Assembly: GCF_016863655.1 (NCBI RefSeq)
Contig: NZ_BOPH01000005.1
Location: forward strand, 1 to 64,000
Source of the DNA: Virgisporangium ochraceum
Lineage (GTDB): Bacteria; Actinomycetota; Actinomycetes; Mycobacteriales; Micromonosporaceae
DNA: 64,000 bases
Reading direction: 5' to 3'
The position numbers and the translations under genes were made by a program. Below, piece after piece: positions 34,201 through 42,514 of the stretch; position 1 is the stretch's first letter, and each line of letters opens with the position of its first letter. The notes beneath the pieces were generated by a model that saw nothing but the letters and a program-made list of their open reading frames with translations, ran no database searches and had not been told where the DNA came from.

Positions 34201-35412
34201 ATGCCGTCCCCAGGTCAGCGCGCAGATGACGAGGCGCAGCAAGCCAATCACGGTGCGTCGCCAGCGCAGTCCGATGCCCTGGTCATCGACGACCCCGCAC
34301 GCACCGCCGAGATTCCGCGCCAGCGCGACAACCGCGCCGAGCCCGACCCGGCCACCACAGACGGCGAACAACCAGACGAGACCGGAGCCGAGAAAGGAGA
34401 AGGACAGGCACCACCGCGCAGGCGCAAGCGGCGCGGGCGACGGATCCTCCTCATCTCGCTTCTCGTCCTCGTGCTCCTCGTCGGCGGTGGCGTCACCGCC
34501 GGCGCCCTCTACCTGCGCTCGGTCGAGAACGACGTCGAGCGGGTCGACGCGTTCGAGCAGGTGCCCGACGAGTCGCGCCCGGCCAAGGAGGAGGTCGCCA
34601 AGGAGGCGATGAACTTCCTCATTCTCGGCAGCGACACCCGCGATCCGGCGAACACGGGCGGGTCCCGCACCGACACCATCATCGTGGCGCATCTCACGCA
34701 CGACCGGTCCAGCGCGCAGCTCATCTCGATTCCGCGCGACACCTGGGTGCACGTCCCCAAGTCGTCCGACGGGCGCAACGGCAACGCCCACGCGAAGATC
34801 AACGCGGCGTTCGCCTGGGGCGGCATCCCGTTGATGGTGCAGACCGTCGAGTCCTACACCGGCGTGCGCATCGACCACGTGGTCGTCATCGACTTCGCCG
34901 GGTTCAAGGAGATCATCGACGCGTTGGGCGGCGTCGAGATCAACGTCGAGGAGGGGTTCACCTCGACGCACTCGGTCAGCACCCCCGACGGCCGCCGGCA
35001 GTTCAACCAGGGCGTCCAGACGATGGACGGCGCGACCGCGCTCGACTACGCCCGCGAACGGTACGCGTTCTCCGACGGCGACTTCACCCGCATCAAGCAC
35101 CAGCAGCAGGTCATCAAGGCGGTCCTCGACAAGGCCTCCTCGGGCGGGCTGCTCGCGAGCCCCGGCCGGCTGAACTCGTTCCTACGCGCCACGGCCGACG
35201 CGGTCGCCATCGACCAGACGCTGAGCATCGTCAACATGGCCACCGAACTGAGGCACCTGCGCAGCGGCAACCTCGCGTTCGGCACCAGCCCGTCGAAGGG
35301 CACCGACATGATCGGCGACGAGAGCGTCGTGGTGCCCGACACGGTCAAGGCCAAGGCGCTGTTCGACGCCGTCCGGCGCGACGCGGTTCCGGAGATCGTG
35401 GCGTCGATCTAG
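34201..35412 (+). CDS. LytR-CpsA-Psr family cell-wall glycopolymer transferase
   Basis: A 403-residue membrane-anchored enzyme that should attach glycopolymers (arabinogalactan- or teichoic-acid-like) to peptidoglycan. A long polar N-terminus (about 80 residues) precedes RRRKRRGRR, one helix, and the LCP domain: FLILGSDTR, GGSRTDTIIVAHLT, ISIPRDTWVHVP, KINAAFAWGG, and ALDYARERY. The conserved Arg and Asp residues that bind the pyrophosphate are there. ATG 34201 lies 7 nt after TAGCAT, so the upstream ATG 34192 falls in the promoter. Confidence 0.88.
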   Translation: MPSPGQRADDEAQQANHGASPAQSDALVIDDPARTAEIPRQRDNRAEPDPATTDGEQPDETGAEKGEGQAPPRRRKRRGRRILLISLLVLVLLVGGGVTAGALYLRSVENDVERVDAFEQVPDESRPAKEEVAKEAMNFLILGSDTRDPANTGGSRTDTIIVAHLTHDRSSAQLISIPRDTWVHVPKSSDGRNGNAHAKINAAFAWGGIPLMVQTVESYTGVRIDHVVVIDFAGFKEIIDALGGVEINVEEGFTSTHSVSTPDGRRQFNQGVQTMDGATALDYARERYAFSDGDFTRIKHQQQVIKAVLDKASSGGLLASPGRLNSFLRATADAVAIDQTLSIVNMATELRHLRSGNLAFGTSPSKGTDMIGDESVVVPDTVKAKALFDAVRRDAVPEIVASI

Positions 35413-35441
35413 CCACCCCTTTCGAGTGGATAGACACAAGG

Positions 35442-35459
35442 CGTGATCCTGTCATCACG
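35442..35459. promoter_or_regulatory. inverted repeat upstream of the PH-like gene
   Basis: CGTGAT (35442-35447), 6 nt, ATCACG (35454-35459) is a perfect inverted repeat about 20 bp before the GTG at 35481. It could be an operator or a weak terminator of the LCP gene; no T-run follows. Confidence 0.35.
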
Positions 35460-35480
35460 AAGCGTGCACAGACTGGCCTG

Positions 35481-35858
35481 GTGACACGGGGGAAGAAACT
35501 ATTCGAGGGCGTCGGTCAGCATCTCGAGGACGGCGAGACGATCCAGCACGTCGTCGACGGGACCTACGACGTGGACACCATGGGACGCGACGCCGCGCGG
35601 CACGGCCTGGTCGTCGCCACCGACCGGCGGCTGCTGCTGTTCGCGCTGACGGCGTACGGCAAACACGAGGTCGAGTCGTTCCGCTACCCGTCGATCACGT
35701 CGTTCGAGGAGTCGCGCGGCATGATGGGCGGCTCGGTGTCGTTCGCCACGGCCGACGCCCGGGCGACCATCCGGTTGATCCCGCCCGGGTCGGCGTTCGT
35801 GCGGTTCTGCCGGTGGATGCGGAGCCAGGTCGAACCGGCGGCGAGCGGGGTGCGGTAA
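35481..35858 (+). CDS. bacterial PH-domain-like (YokE/bPH) protein
   Basis: A 125-residue soluble protein. GLVVATDRRLLLFAL, then YPSITSFEESRGMMGGSVSFAT match bacterial PH-like domains found in many Gram-positive proteins of unknown function. GTG start. Directly upstream of a tRNA gene. No membrane segment. Confidence 0.65.
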   Translation: MTRGKKLFEGVGQHLEDGETIQHVVDGTYDVDTMGRDAARHGLVVATDRRLLLFALTAYGKHEVESFRYPSITSFEESRGMMGGSVSFATADARATIRLIPPGSAFVRFCRWMRSQVEPAASGVR

Positions 35859-35902
35859 GTCGCTGGACCGTGGCCCCGGGGCGTTCGGTACCCTGCTCGT
35901 AC

Positions 35903-35975
35903 GGCCTCGTAGCTCAGGGGATAGAGCACCGCTCTCCTAAAGCGGGTGTCGGGCGTTCGAATCGCCCCGGGGCCA
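35903..35975 (+). tRNA. tRNA-Arg (anticodon CCT)
   Basis: The cloverleaf can be folded by eye: acceptor GGCCTCG with CGGGGCC (one G-T pair), D-arm with AGCTCAGGGGAT, anticodon stem CCGCT/AGCGG with loop CTCCTAA (anticodon CCT), T-arm GGGCG-TTCGAAT-CGCCC, discriminator A. CCA is not encoded. It reads AGG codons, which are rare in such genomes. Confidence 0.95.
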
Positions 35976-35978
35976 CAC

Positions 35979-36045
35979 AAGAGAGGCGCAGAAGAAAGGC
36001 GCCAGAAGAGAAGCGCAGAAGAGAGGCGCAGAAGAGGGGGCCGGG
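35979..36045 (+). repeat. degenerate 13-bp purine-rich tandem repeat after the tRNA
   Basis: Units of AAGAGAGGCGCAG (13 or 14 bp, four full copies plus a partial) start 4 nt after the tRNA end and run to the convergent hydrolase gene. Confidence 0.75.
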
Positions 36046-36059
36046 CCGCCGACAGCGGA

Positions 36060-36725
36060 TCAGGCCGCCTCGACCAGCAGCCGGGCGAGCTCGTCCGGCT
36101 TCGTCAGCATCGGCCAGTGTCCGGAGTCGATGTCGACGTACTCGACGTGCTTCGCCTTCGCCAGTTCCGGCACGTCGCCGGCGGCGATCCAGGCCTGCGC
36201 GTCGGCCGGGCCGAACTCGGGGCACACGAGCACCACCGGCACCTCGTACCGCCGCTCGTCGGTCAGGTGCACCACGCCCCTCGCCACCCCTTCGGGTACG
36301 GGGATCGCGCCGGCCGCAAGGGCCCGCCTGGCCTCCTCGTCGAGGTCGGCGGAGTCGGCCCCCTCGAAGGCTTCCCAGCCGGGAAAGGGCATGCTCCCCC
36401 CGGTCACCTCGAAGAAGTCCGCGTAGAGCGAGCCGTCGGCGGTCGGGAAACCACCGATGACCGCGACCTTGGCGACCTTCGACGGACGCCGGTCGGCCGC
36501 GATCCACGCGAGCGTGGACGCGGCCGAATGCCCGACCACGAGAGGGTTCCCGTCGGCCGCGTCGACGGCCGCGAGCACGGCCGCCACCTGGTCTTCGAGC
36601 GTCGTGGAGCGGTCGGCCGGCACCGTGACCGGCACCGCACGGTGCCCGGCCGCCTCGATGCCCGGCACCACGTCGCGCCAGACTGACCCGTCGAGCCACA
36701 GGCCACCGATGAGCAGAATGTCCAT
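36060..36725 (-). CDS. alpha/beta hydrolase
   Basis: A 221-residue esterase-like hydrolase. The nucleophile elbow is VVGHSAAST, the oxyanion region is at the start (LLIGGLWLDGSVW), and the catalytic His is in SGHWPM. Substrate unknown. It starts just after the pseudogene, with GAGAAGGAGAA ahead of the ATG, so it was probably the second gene in an operon with a once intact DinB protein. Confidence 0.85.
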   Translation of the reverse strand: MDILLIGGLWLDGSVWRDVVPGIEAAGHRAVPVTVPADRSTTLEDQVAAVLAAVDAADGNPLVVGHSAASTLAWIAADRRPSKVAKVAVIGGFPTADGSLYADFFEVTGGSMPFPGWEAFEGADSADLDEEARRALAAGAIPVPEGVARGVVHLTDERRYEVPVVLVCPEFGPADAQAWIAAGDVPELAKAKHVEYVDIDSGHWPMLTKPDELARLLVEAA

Positions 36726-36727
36726 GA

Positions 36728-36994
36728 TCAGTTCTCCTTCTCGGGAAGAGACAGGTCGCGCTCGGCGAACAGCCGGTGCTCCCAGTGCTCGTTCACACGA
36801 TCCGCAGGCACTCCGCCAGCGGAACCTTCTCGGCCTGCGGAAAGCCGTACCCGGTGCGGGTCACCTCGGAGCCGAGTTGGTCGTCGGTCAGTGCGGCGAG
36901 GACGCGCCGCAGCCCCTCCCACCCGGGCGCCGGTGAAGTCGATCCGGTAGAACGGGGCGTCCTTGAACGAGGTGCGTTCGCGGTGACGGGCCAT
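36728..36994 (-). pseudogene. internally deleted and frameshifted DinB/pentapeptide-type gene
   Basis: The start MARHRERTSFKDAPFYRIDFTGA and the end VNEHWEHRLFAERDLSLPEKEN share one frame, while WEGLRRVLAALTDDQLG and YGFPQAEKVPLAECLRIV between them read in another frame ending in TGA. In intact homologues the pieces belong to one protein of about 240 residues: pentapeptide-like N-terminus, DinB core and C-terminal NE-WEHR-FAERDL. The middle is missing and at least two frame changes are present. Confidence 0.7.
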
Positions 36995-37011
36995 GGCATC
37001 ACGCTAGGCCC

Positions 37012-37038
37012 GGTTCCGGACGGTCTGCTTCCGGAACC
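37012..37038. promoter_or_regulatory. candidate operator of the WYL regulator
   Basis: Perfect 9-bp inverted repeat GGTTCCGGA (37012-37020) / TCCGGAACC (37030-37038) with a 9-nt spacer. It ends 4 nt before the -10 box TAGAAT (37043-37048), which lies 7 nt before GTG 37056. It overlaps the -35 region. Confidence 0.65.
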
Positions 37039-37055
37039 CGACTAGAATCGCTCAC

Positions 37056-37994
37056 GTGTCCAGCCCTACCGCCCGGGCGCTGCGCGCCATGGAGATCCTC
37101 CAGAACCGCCCCGGCGCGACGGCCGACGAACTGGCCGCCGCACTCGGCGTCACCGAACGGGCGGCTCGCCGCTACATCGGGATCCTGCGCGAGGCGGGGA
37201 TCCCGGTCGACTCGGCCCGCGGCCCGTACGGCGGGTACCGGCTCGGCCGCGGAACGCGGTTGCCGCCGGTCGTGTTCACCGAGCCGGAGGCGCTCGGCCT
37301 CGTGATGGCGGTGCTCGACGGGCAGCCGACCGCCGCCAACCTCCTCGGTGCCGCGCTCGACAAGGTGATCCGGGCGCTACCCGAGAGCGTCGGCCGCCAG
37401 GCCGCGGCGCTGCGCGACCACGCGTCGGCCGCGCCCGACCGGCGCACCACGCGCCCAGACCCGCTCACCACCAGCGCGCTCGTGGCCGCGATCGCGGCCC
37501 GGCGGCGGGTGCGGGCGACGTACCGGAGCGAGTCGGGCAAGGAGTGGGACGCCGAGGTGGACCCGTGGGCGGTCGTCGTCCGGTACGGACGCTGGTACCT
37601 GCTCTGCCACTCGCACCGCGCCGACGCGATCCGCACGTACCGGATCGACCGGATGCACGACATCCAGCAGACCACCGACACGTTCGAGCCACCCGACGGC
37701 CTCGACCCGGTGTCCACAGTGGAGCAGAACCTGGGTACGGGATGGGAGTTCCCGACCCGGGTGGTGTTCGACGCTCCACTGGAGACGGTCGCGCCGTGGA
37801 TCCGCCCGCCGATGGGTCGGCTGGAGCCGCTCGGAACGGGCTGCGTACTCATCGGAAGCACCAGCAACCCCACGATGTACGCCGAGGAGTGGCTTCCGAC
37901 GATCCCGTTGCCGTTCCGCGTGGAGGCGGGTCCGGAGCTACGGGCAAAGGTGGCAGCGCTCGCGGAACGGCTCACTGACGCCGTTCGAGAGTGA
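37056..37994 (+). CDS. HTH-WYL domain transcriptional regulator
   Basis: A 312-residue regulator: an N-terminal winged helix (TARALRAMEILQNRPGATADELAAALGVTERAARRYIGIL split over residues 4-48), a WYL domain with GRWYLLCHSHRADAIRTYRIDRM, and a WCX-like C-terminus (VVFDAPLETVAPWI). WYL domains sense nucleic acids or nucleotides in several systems; here the ligand is unknown. Divergent from the DinB pseudogene and hydrolase, with a clear palindrome in the promoter, which suggests autoregulation. The end overlaps the convergent ricin-domain gene by 23 bp. Confidence 0.88.
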   Translation: MSSPTARALRAMEILQNRPGATADELAAALGVTERAARRYIGILREAGIPVDSARGPYGGYRLGRGTRLPPVVFTEPEALGLVMAVLDGQPTAANLLGAALDKVIRALPESVGRQAAALRDHASAAPDRRTTRPDPLTTSALVAAIAARRRVRATYRSESGKEWDAEVDPWAVVVRYGRWYLLCHSHRADAIRTYRIDRMHDIQQTTDTFEPPDGLDPVSTVEQNLGTGWEFPTRVVFDAPLETVAPWIRPPMGRLEPLGTGCVLIGSTSNPTMYAEEWLPTIPLPFRVEAGPELRAKVAALAERLTDAVRE

Positions 37995-39213
37995 ACACCT
38001 CGTGCGGACCGTTCCTGCACGTGTCCTGCATGATCTGGACGCCGCTCTGCTGCTTGCCTTCCAGCACCCCGATGCAGAACCGGCTGCCCGCGACCGACCG
38101 CAGCCGGTACCCCGCCACCGGGGCGGTCACCGGCTCGAACGTGAACCGCTGGTCGGTCTTGTCGTTGCACGCCTGTGGCGCCAGCAACAGGCCCTCGGTG
38201 GTTCCGGCGTAGTCGACGTCGGCGCAGCCGGTGCCGTCGGAGTCGGTCACCTTGATGCGGTAGGTGTTGGTGGCAACCGGTTCCAGCGTCAGCTGCGGCA
38301 GGTTCGACCCGCACGGGTGCTGCCCGAGCACGGTGCGTCCGGTGTTCTTGAACAGCTCCGGCCCGAGGCCCAGGCACATTCCGGTGTGGCCGGCGTGAAT
38401 GAGGTACCGGCCACTGCCGAGGGTCTGCGGCGCCGTCGTGGTCGAGGTCGCGCGCGTCGGCGTCCGGCTGCCGCCGTTCGCCGGGGGAAGTGCCGAATTG
38501 GACCCGCTGAGCGCGGCCGACGGGGTCGGCGACCCATCCGCGGACGGCGTGACGGACGGCGTGACCGGCGCGGCCTGCGGCGCCGACTCCACCCGGCCGT
38601 CGCGCCCGGGAATCACCCACACCCCGACGACGGTGGCCACGAGGGCGAACAGCGCCATGCCCGCCACGGCGGCGGTCACCGGAAACCGGCGGCGCCGCTC
38701 GACCGGCGGCGGTCCGTCCAATATGGACTGTCCCGACGGAGCGGGACCGACGGGCGGCAGCGGCAACGGCGGCGGCGCGTCGATCTCGCCGGGCACGTCC
38801 TCGCCGAGGTACCGCCGCGCGGCCAGCACGTGGTGGTGGTCGGCGCCGAGCACCTCCGGCCCCCACCTGTCGAGCAGCCGGAAGTTCCGGCCCGCCTCGT
38901 ACGCGTTGCCCAGTTCGTGCGCGATCACGGCCAGGTCGTAGGAGACCAGCAGCAGCCGCGGATGCGCGACCCCGTGGGTGCGGTGCCCCACCTCCAGCAC
39001 CGACTCGAGCACGCGCCGGGCCTCGTTCAGCGCTCCGAGGTCGCGGTGCACCCCGGCCAGGCGGGCCCGCGCGTCCAGCACGTCGAGGTGGTCGGGCCCG
39101 AGCTCCGCCGTTGCCGCCTCGACCGCGTCGACGAGCAGCTCACGGGCACCGGACAGGTCGCCGCTGGCGGCCTGCGCGTCGGCCGCCCGCACGGCGGTGG
39201 TTAGCTCAGGCAC
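37972..39213 (-). CDS. TPR - transmembrane - ricin-type lectin protein
   Basis: A 413-residue protein with three parts. Residues 1-140 form TPR-like helices (VLDARARLAGVHRDLGALNEARRVLESVLE), 178-202 one membrane helix after RRRR, 207-268 a Pro/Ser/Thr linker, and 270-413 a ricin-B-like beta-trefoil with cysteines (MCLGLG, CADVDY, FCIGVL). By the positive-inside rule the TPR part is cytoplasmic and the lectin is outside. It could connect wall glycan binding to cytoplasmic partners; this is inference. No enzymatic domain. Confidence 0.8.
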   Translation of the reverse strand: MPELTTAVRAADAQAASGDLSGARELLVDAVEAATAELGPDHLDVLDARARLAGVHRDLGALNEARRVLESVLEVGHRTHGVAHPRLLLVSYDLAVIAHELGNAYEAGRNFRLLDRWGPEVLGADHHHVLAARRYLGEDVPGEIDAPPPLPLPPVGPAPSGQSILDGPPPVERRRRFPVTAAVAGMALFALVATVVGVWVIPGRDGRVESAPQAAPVTPSVTPSADGSPTPSAALSGSNSALPPANGGSRTPTRATSTTTAPQTLGSGRYLIHAGHTGMCLGLGPELFKNTGRTVLGQHPCGSNLPQLTLEPVATNTYRIKVTDSDGTGCADVDYAGTTEGLLLAPQACNDKTDQRFTFEPVTAPVAGYRLRSVAGSRFCIGVLEGKQQSGVQIMQDTCRNGPHEVFTLERRQ

Positions 39214-39255
39214 GTCGATATGCTGCCGGGTTCGCGGCCAGGATGCCAGTCCGCA

Positions 39256-40116
39256 TCAGGGACCGAGGACCTCGGAGAGTGTTACCGGCACCAGGCCCCT
39301 CTCCTTCAGCCCGGCCAGGATCAGCGGCAGGGCCTCGTCGGTGTACTGGGCGTTCGCCTCCGTGACGTGCATGATGACGACCGATCCCGCCCGCACCGTC
39401 GACAGCACCGCCTTCACGATCGGCTGGTACGCGGTGGCGAACGGGTCGCCGCTCACCACGTCGCCGTCGACGACCGTGAGGCCCAGCGGAGCCAGCGCGC
39501 TCAACGCGGCGCCGTCGTGGCACAGGCCGGGGAACCGGAAGAAGCGGGTCTGCCGACCGCGGTGCTTCTCGACGATGCGGAACGTCTTCGCCACGTCCTC
39601 GGTCATCAGGTTGCTCGGCACCCGACCGAGCGAGTAGCAGTTCGGGGTGAAGCCCTGGTGGCCGTACGAGTGGTTGGCCAGCTCGAAGTTCGGGTTCCCG
39701 GCCAGCCGCGCGGTCAGCTCCGGGTACTGCTCGACCCACATGCCGGTGAGGAAGAACGTCGCCGGGATCCGCTGACGTTCGAGCAGCTCGATGATGGGCA
39801 GGTTGGCGTAGGAGCGCACCGCGCCGGAGGCCAGTTGGGCCTTCATGTTCGTGGTCATGTCGGCGTCGAACGTCAACGCCACCTTGTTGCCGGCCCGCGG
39901 ACCGTGGTCGACGACGCGCGGCAGCGTGCCCGGCCGCGACGCGCCCGGCGGCGGACCGGAGCTTGACGGCACCGACGGCTCGCCCGACGCGGTCGCCGTA
40001 CCCGAGTGGATGGACTTGGTGTAACCGAGGCGCCGCGGTTCGTCAGTGCTGCCCTGGCAACCACCGGTGAACAGCGCGAGAGCGCACAGCGCCGCCAGGA
40101 ACCCCCGTTTTCCCAC
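39256..40116 (-). CDS. polysaccharide deacetylase lipoprotein (CE4/NodB-like)
   Basis: A 286-residue exported lipoprotein: signal with lipobox FTGGC (Cys about 20), a Ser/Pro linker, then the NodB domain. Motif 1 is LTFDADM (catalytic Asp and metal Asp), motif 2 is NHSYGH (metal His pair), and RFFRFPGL and VDGDVVSGD follow. Active-site residues appear complete, so it should remove acetyl groups from peptidoglycan or another cell-surface polysaccharide. It lies between the lectin and acyltransferase genes. Confidence 0.87.
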   Translation of the reverse strand: MGKRGFLAALCALALFTGGCQGSTDEPRRLGYTKSIHSGTATASGEPSVPSSSGPPPGASRPGTLPRVVDHGPRAGNKVALTFDADMTTNMKAQLASGAVRSYANLPIIELLERQRIPATFFLTGMWVEQYPELTARLAGNPNFELANHSYGHQGFTPNCYSLGRVPSNLMTEDVAKTFRIVEKHRGRQTRFFRFPGLCHDGAALSALAPLGLTVVDGDVVSGDPFATAYQPIVKAVLSTVRAGSVVIMHVTEANAQYTDEALPLILAGLKERGLVPVTLSEVLGP

Positions 40117-40165
40117 GATCGCGGATCCTCACAGCGTGGCGCGCGGATCGGTATCCGTCGAACGG

Positions 40166-41335
40166 CTACGGCCGGATCCCGAAGAGGAACCGCGTGACGC
40201 GCGTGCGCCGGACCAGCAGGTCGTAGACGGCGAACATCACGACGAACGAGACCACCACGATGACCAGGTACTTCACCACCATCGGCGCCGACCGGCCCAC
40301 GACGAGGTAGGCGGCCGCCACGACGATCGGCTGGTGCAGGATGTAGAGCGGCAGTGCGGCGGTCCCGAGATAGGCGTACACCGACCGGCCGCGGCCCGGC
40401 GCCTCTTCTTTCCGTTTCCGTGGCCGGTCGAGCAGGCCGAGGATCGCGACCAGCCAGCACCACCCCGCGAGCCCGAACGCGATGCGACCGAGCACCGCCG
40501 GTGTCTCCATGTCGACGAAGGCGTCACCCTCCGCCGCGCTGAGCCCGGCACCCGCGGCGAGGAACAGCACCACGCCCAGCACCGCGGCGGGCAGCGCGTC
40601 GCGACGCATCGCCACGCGGAACCGGTCGTCGCCCGCGAGCACGACGCCGTAGACGAACAACAGCAGGTACGCCCAGCGGCTCCATCCCGCGAACGACTCC
40701 TCCATGCCCAGGACCGCCCCGATCACGGCGAGCGGGATCGCGGGCAGCAGCACCACCCCGCGCCGCCGCGTCGCCGACGCCAGCGCGTCGGACGCGCGGC
40801 GGGCCCGGTCGAGCGGCGCCCACGCCGCCACCGCGGCCAGCATCAGGGAGAACGCGAGCAGCAGCACCACGAACCACAGGTGTCCGGTCTCGAAGTGCTC
40901 GCCGTCCAGCAGGAACGGGAAGTCGGTGAGGCTGATCCGCACGTCGTAGAAGTCGAGCAGGAACCGCCAGTACGGGTCGTGGTATCCGGGGTCGGCGGCC
41001 CGCCAGCGCAGCCATTGCGGCACCGGCAGGATCGTGAGAATCGCGAAGAGCAGCGGGACGCCCAACCGCAGCAACCGTTCGACGGCCAGTCCCCGCGCAC
41101 CGCGCCGGCGCAGCGAGTGGTACCAGCCGATCCCGGCGATGAGGAACAGCGCGGGCATCGCCCACACCACACACAGCCCCGCGATGAACGTCGTGACGTC
41201 GGTGGTCTCGGCGTTCTTCACGTAGTAGTCGTCGCGCGAGTCGAAGACCAGCGAGGCGTGGAAGAACACCAGCCCGAGCACGACGACGAGCCGGATCACG
41301 TCCAGCTCGGTCCGCCGTTCCTGCATGCCGAACAT
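40166..41335 (-). CDS. acyltransferase 3 family membrane protein
   Basis: A 389-residue polytopic membrane acyltransferase: RRTELDVIRLVVVLGLVFFHAS carries the conserved Arg and His of family 3, GHLWFVVLLLAFSL and PLYILHQPIVV are further family segments, with ten or so helices. It should acetylate or acylate a surface glycan or lipid. ATG 41335 is chosen since AGGGG lies upstream; ATG 41326 is possible. Together with the deacetylase next door it suggests envelope modification. Confidence 0.83.
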   Translation of the reverse strand: MFGMQERRTELDVIRLVVVLGLVFFHASLVFDSRDDYYVKNAETTDVTTFIAGLCVVWAMPALFLIAGIGWYHSLRRRGARGLAVERLLRLGVPLLFAILTILPVPQWLRWRAADPGYHDPYWRFLLDFYDVRISLTDFPFLLDGEHFETGHLWFVVLLLAFSLMLAAVAAWAPLDRARRASDALASATRRRGVVLLPAIPLAVIGAVLGMEESFAGWSRWAYLLLFVYGVVLAGDDRFRVAMRRDALPAAVLGVVLFLAAGAGLSAAEGDAFVDMETPAVLGRIAFGLAGWCWLVAILGLLDRPRKRKEEAPGRGRSVYAYLGTAALPLYILHQPIVVAAAYLVVGRSAPMVVKYLVIVVVSFVVMFAVYDLLVRRTRVTRFLFGIRP

Positions 41336-41377
41336 CCTGGCACCCCTACTGTCGTACCCGGTGGGCATACTGCGCGG

Positions 41378-41950
41378 ATGTTCATCGACGTGGCGAGTAG
41401 GCGCCGTCAGGCAGGGACCATCACGGCGGCGTTCCCCGGGAGGGTCGTTCTCGACGTGACGTCGAGGGGGCCCGAGCCGTGGGTGCGGCTGAGCCCGTTC
41501 TACCCGCACGGCGGCATCCCCGTGCCGCTGAGTCCCGGGGTCGTCGGCGCGTCGGTCGAGGGCATCTGGCAGGCGTTGAAGGTGTTCGAGAACGCCGACG
41601 TCGACGCCGGGAAGCTCGGCGTCACCACCATGAGCGGGCTCAAGCGCACCGTGCGCCGGTTCGGGCCGGTGCGCGGTCACCGCGCCGGTCTGCACGGGCG
41701 GCACCTGCTGGCCTACGAGGCGGCACGGCGCGAGATCTACCTGCCCGCCTACCGGTGGGTGCTCGAGCACCGGGCCGCCGATCTGGTCGCCGAGCTGCGT
41801 GCGCTGGCGGCCGGTCCCGGCGTGGTCCTGCTCGACTACACCACCAACGGCGACGTCGCCGACCTGGCCACTCCCCTGTCCCACGCCGCCCTGGTGGCCC
41901 GCTTCGTCACCGACCGGTGGCCGGTCGAGGCGGTAAAGTCAGGCCCGTGA
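41378..41950 (+). CDS. conserved hypothetical protein (DUF6939-like)
   Basis: A 190-residue soluble protein beginning MFIDVASRRRQAGTI, with VVLDVTSRGPEPWVRLSPFYPHGGIPVP spread over residues 25-52, then YEAARREIYLPAYRWVLEH and VVLLDYTTNGDV. I recall a conserved actinobacterial family of this shape, possibly DUF6939, but the name is uncertain and function is unknown. ATG 41378 has CATACT 6 nt upstream. It overlaps the DUF1707 gene by 4 nt. Confidence 0.7.
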   Translation: MFIDVASRRRQAGTITAAFPGRVVLDVTSRGPEPWVRLSPFYPHGGIPVPLSPGVVGASVEGIWQALKVFENADVDAGKLGVTTMSGLKRTVRRFGPVRGHRAGLHGRHLLAYEAARREIYLPAYRWVLEHRAADLVAELRALAAGPGVVLLDYTTNGDVADLATPLSHAALVARFVTDRWPVEAVKSGP

Positions 41951-42513
41951 GTGGGGACGTCGTTCCGTCGCAGCGGAACCTGCGGATGTCCGACGCCGAC
42001 CGGGAGGGTGTTGTCGCACGCCTCAACGCCGCGGTCGCCGATGGCCGGTTGACGCTCGTCGAGTTCGAGGAGCGGGTCGACGGGGTCCTGAAGGCGCGCA
42101 CGTTCGGTGAGGTGGAGCCGTTCCTGGAAGACCTGCCGGCCGCACCCGCCACCGACGACGTGGTGGAGCTGCGCAGCCACGCCGGCGAGATCAAGCGCAA
42201 GGGCCGGTGGCTGGTGCCGCGGCGGCTCGTCGTGCAGAGCAAGGCCGGCATGGTGAAGCTCGACCTGCGGCACGCCGTGATCAACCACCGCGTCGTCGAC
42301 ATCGAACTGGCCACCCAGGCCGGCTCCACGGTGATCGTGCTGCCGCCCGGTGCCAGCGCCAACATCGACGGGGTCACCACCAGCGCCGGCACCGCGAAGA
42401 ACAAGGTGTCCTCGGTTCCGGAGGGCGCGCCGCACGTCGTGGTCACCGGCAGCACGGCGGCGGGCAGCCTGGTCGTCCGCTACGAGCGGCGCTTCTGGCG
42501 CTGGCGCTGGTAG
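41947..42513 (+). CDS. DUF1707 (SHOCT-like) domain protein
   Basis: A 188-residue protein. LRMSDADREGVVARLNAAVADGRLTLVEFEERV (residues about 11-45) is the DUF1707 signature, often found at membrane or regulatory proteins of actinobacteria. The C-terminal half (VVQSKAGMVKLDLRHAVIN, GSTVIVLPPGAS) resembles a DUF2154-like beta-helix or cell-wall-active-antibiotics-response domain. No membrane helix. GTGA overlap with the preceding gene. Confidence 0.82.
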   Translation: MSGDVVPSQRNLRMSDADREGVVARLNAAVADGRLTLVEFEERVDGVLKARTFGEVEPFLEDLPAAPATDDVVELRSHAGEIKRKGRWLVPRRLVVQSKAGMVKLDLRHAVINHRVVDIELATQAGSTVIVLPPGASANIDGVTTSAGTAKNKVSSVPEGAPHVVVTGSTAAGSLVVRYERRFWRWRW

Positions 42514-42514
42514 C

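Noticed and set aside
35684..35980. 98-codon minus-strand frame ending in the tRNA
   Set aside because: Its first part (GAIRTPDTRFRR) is the well-known false translation of an antisense tRNA gene.
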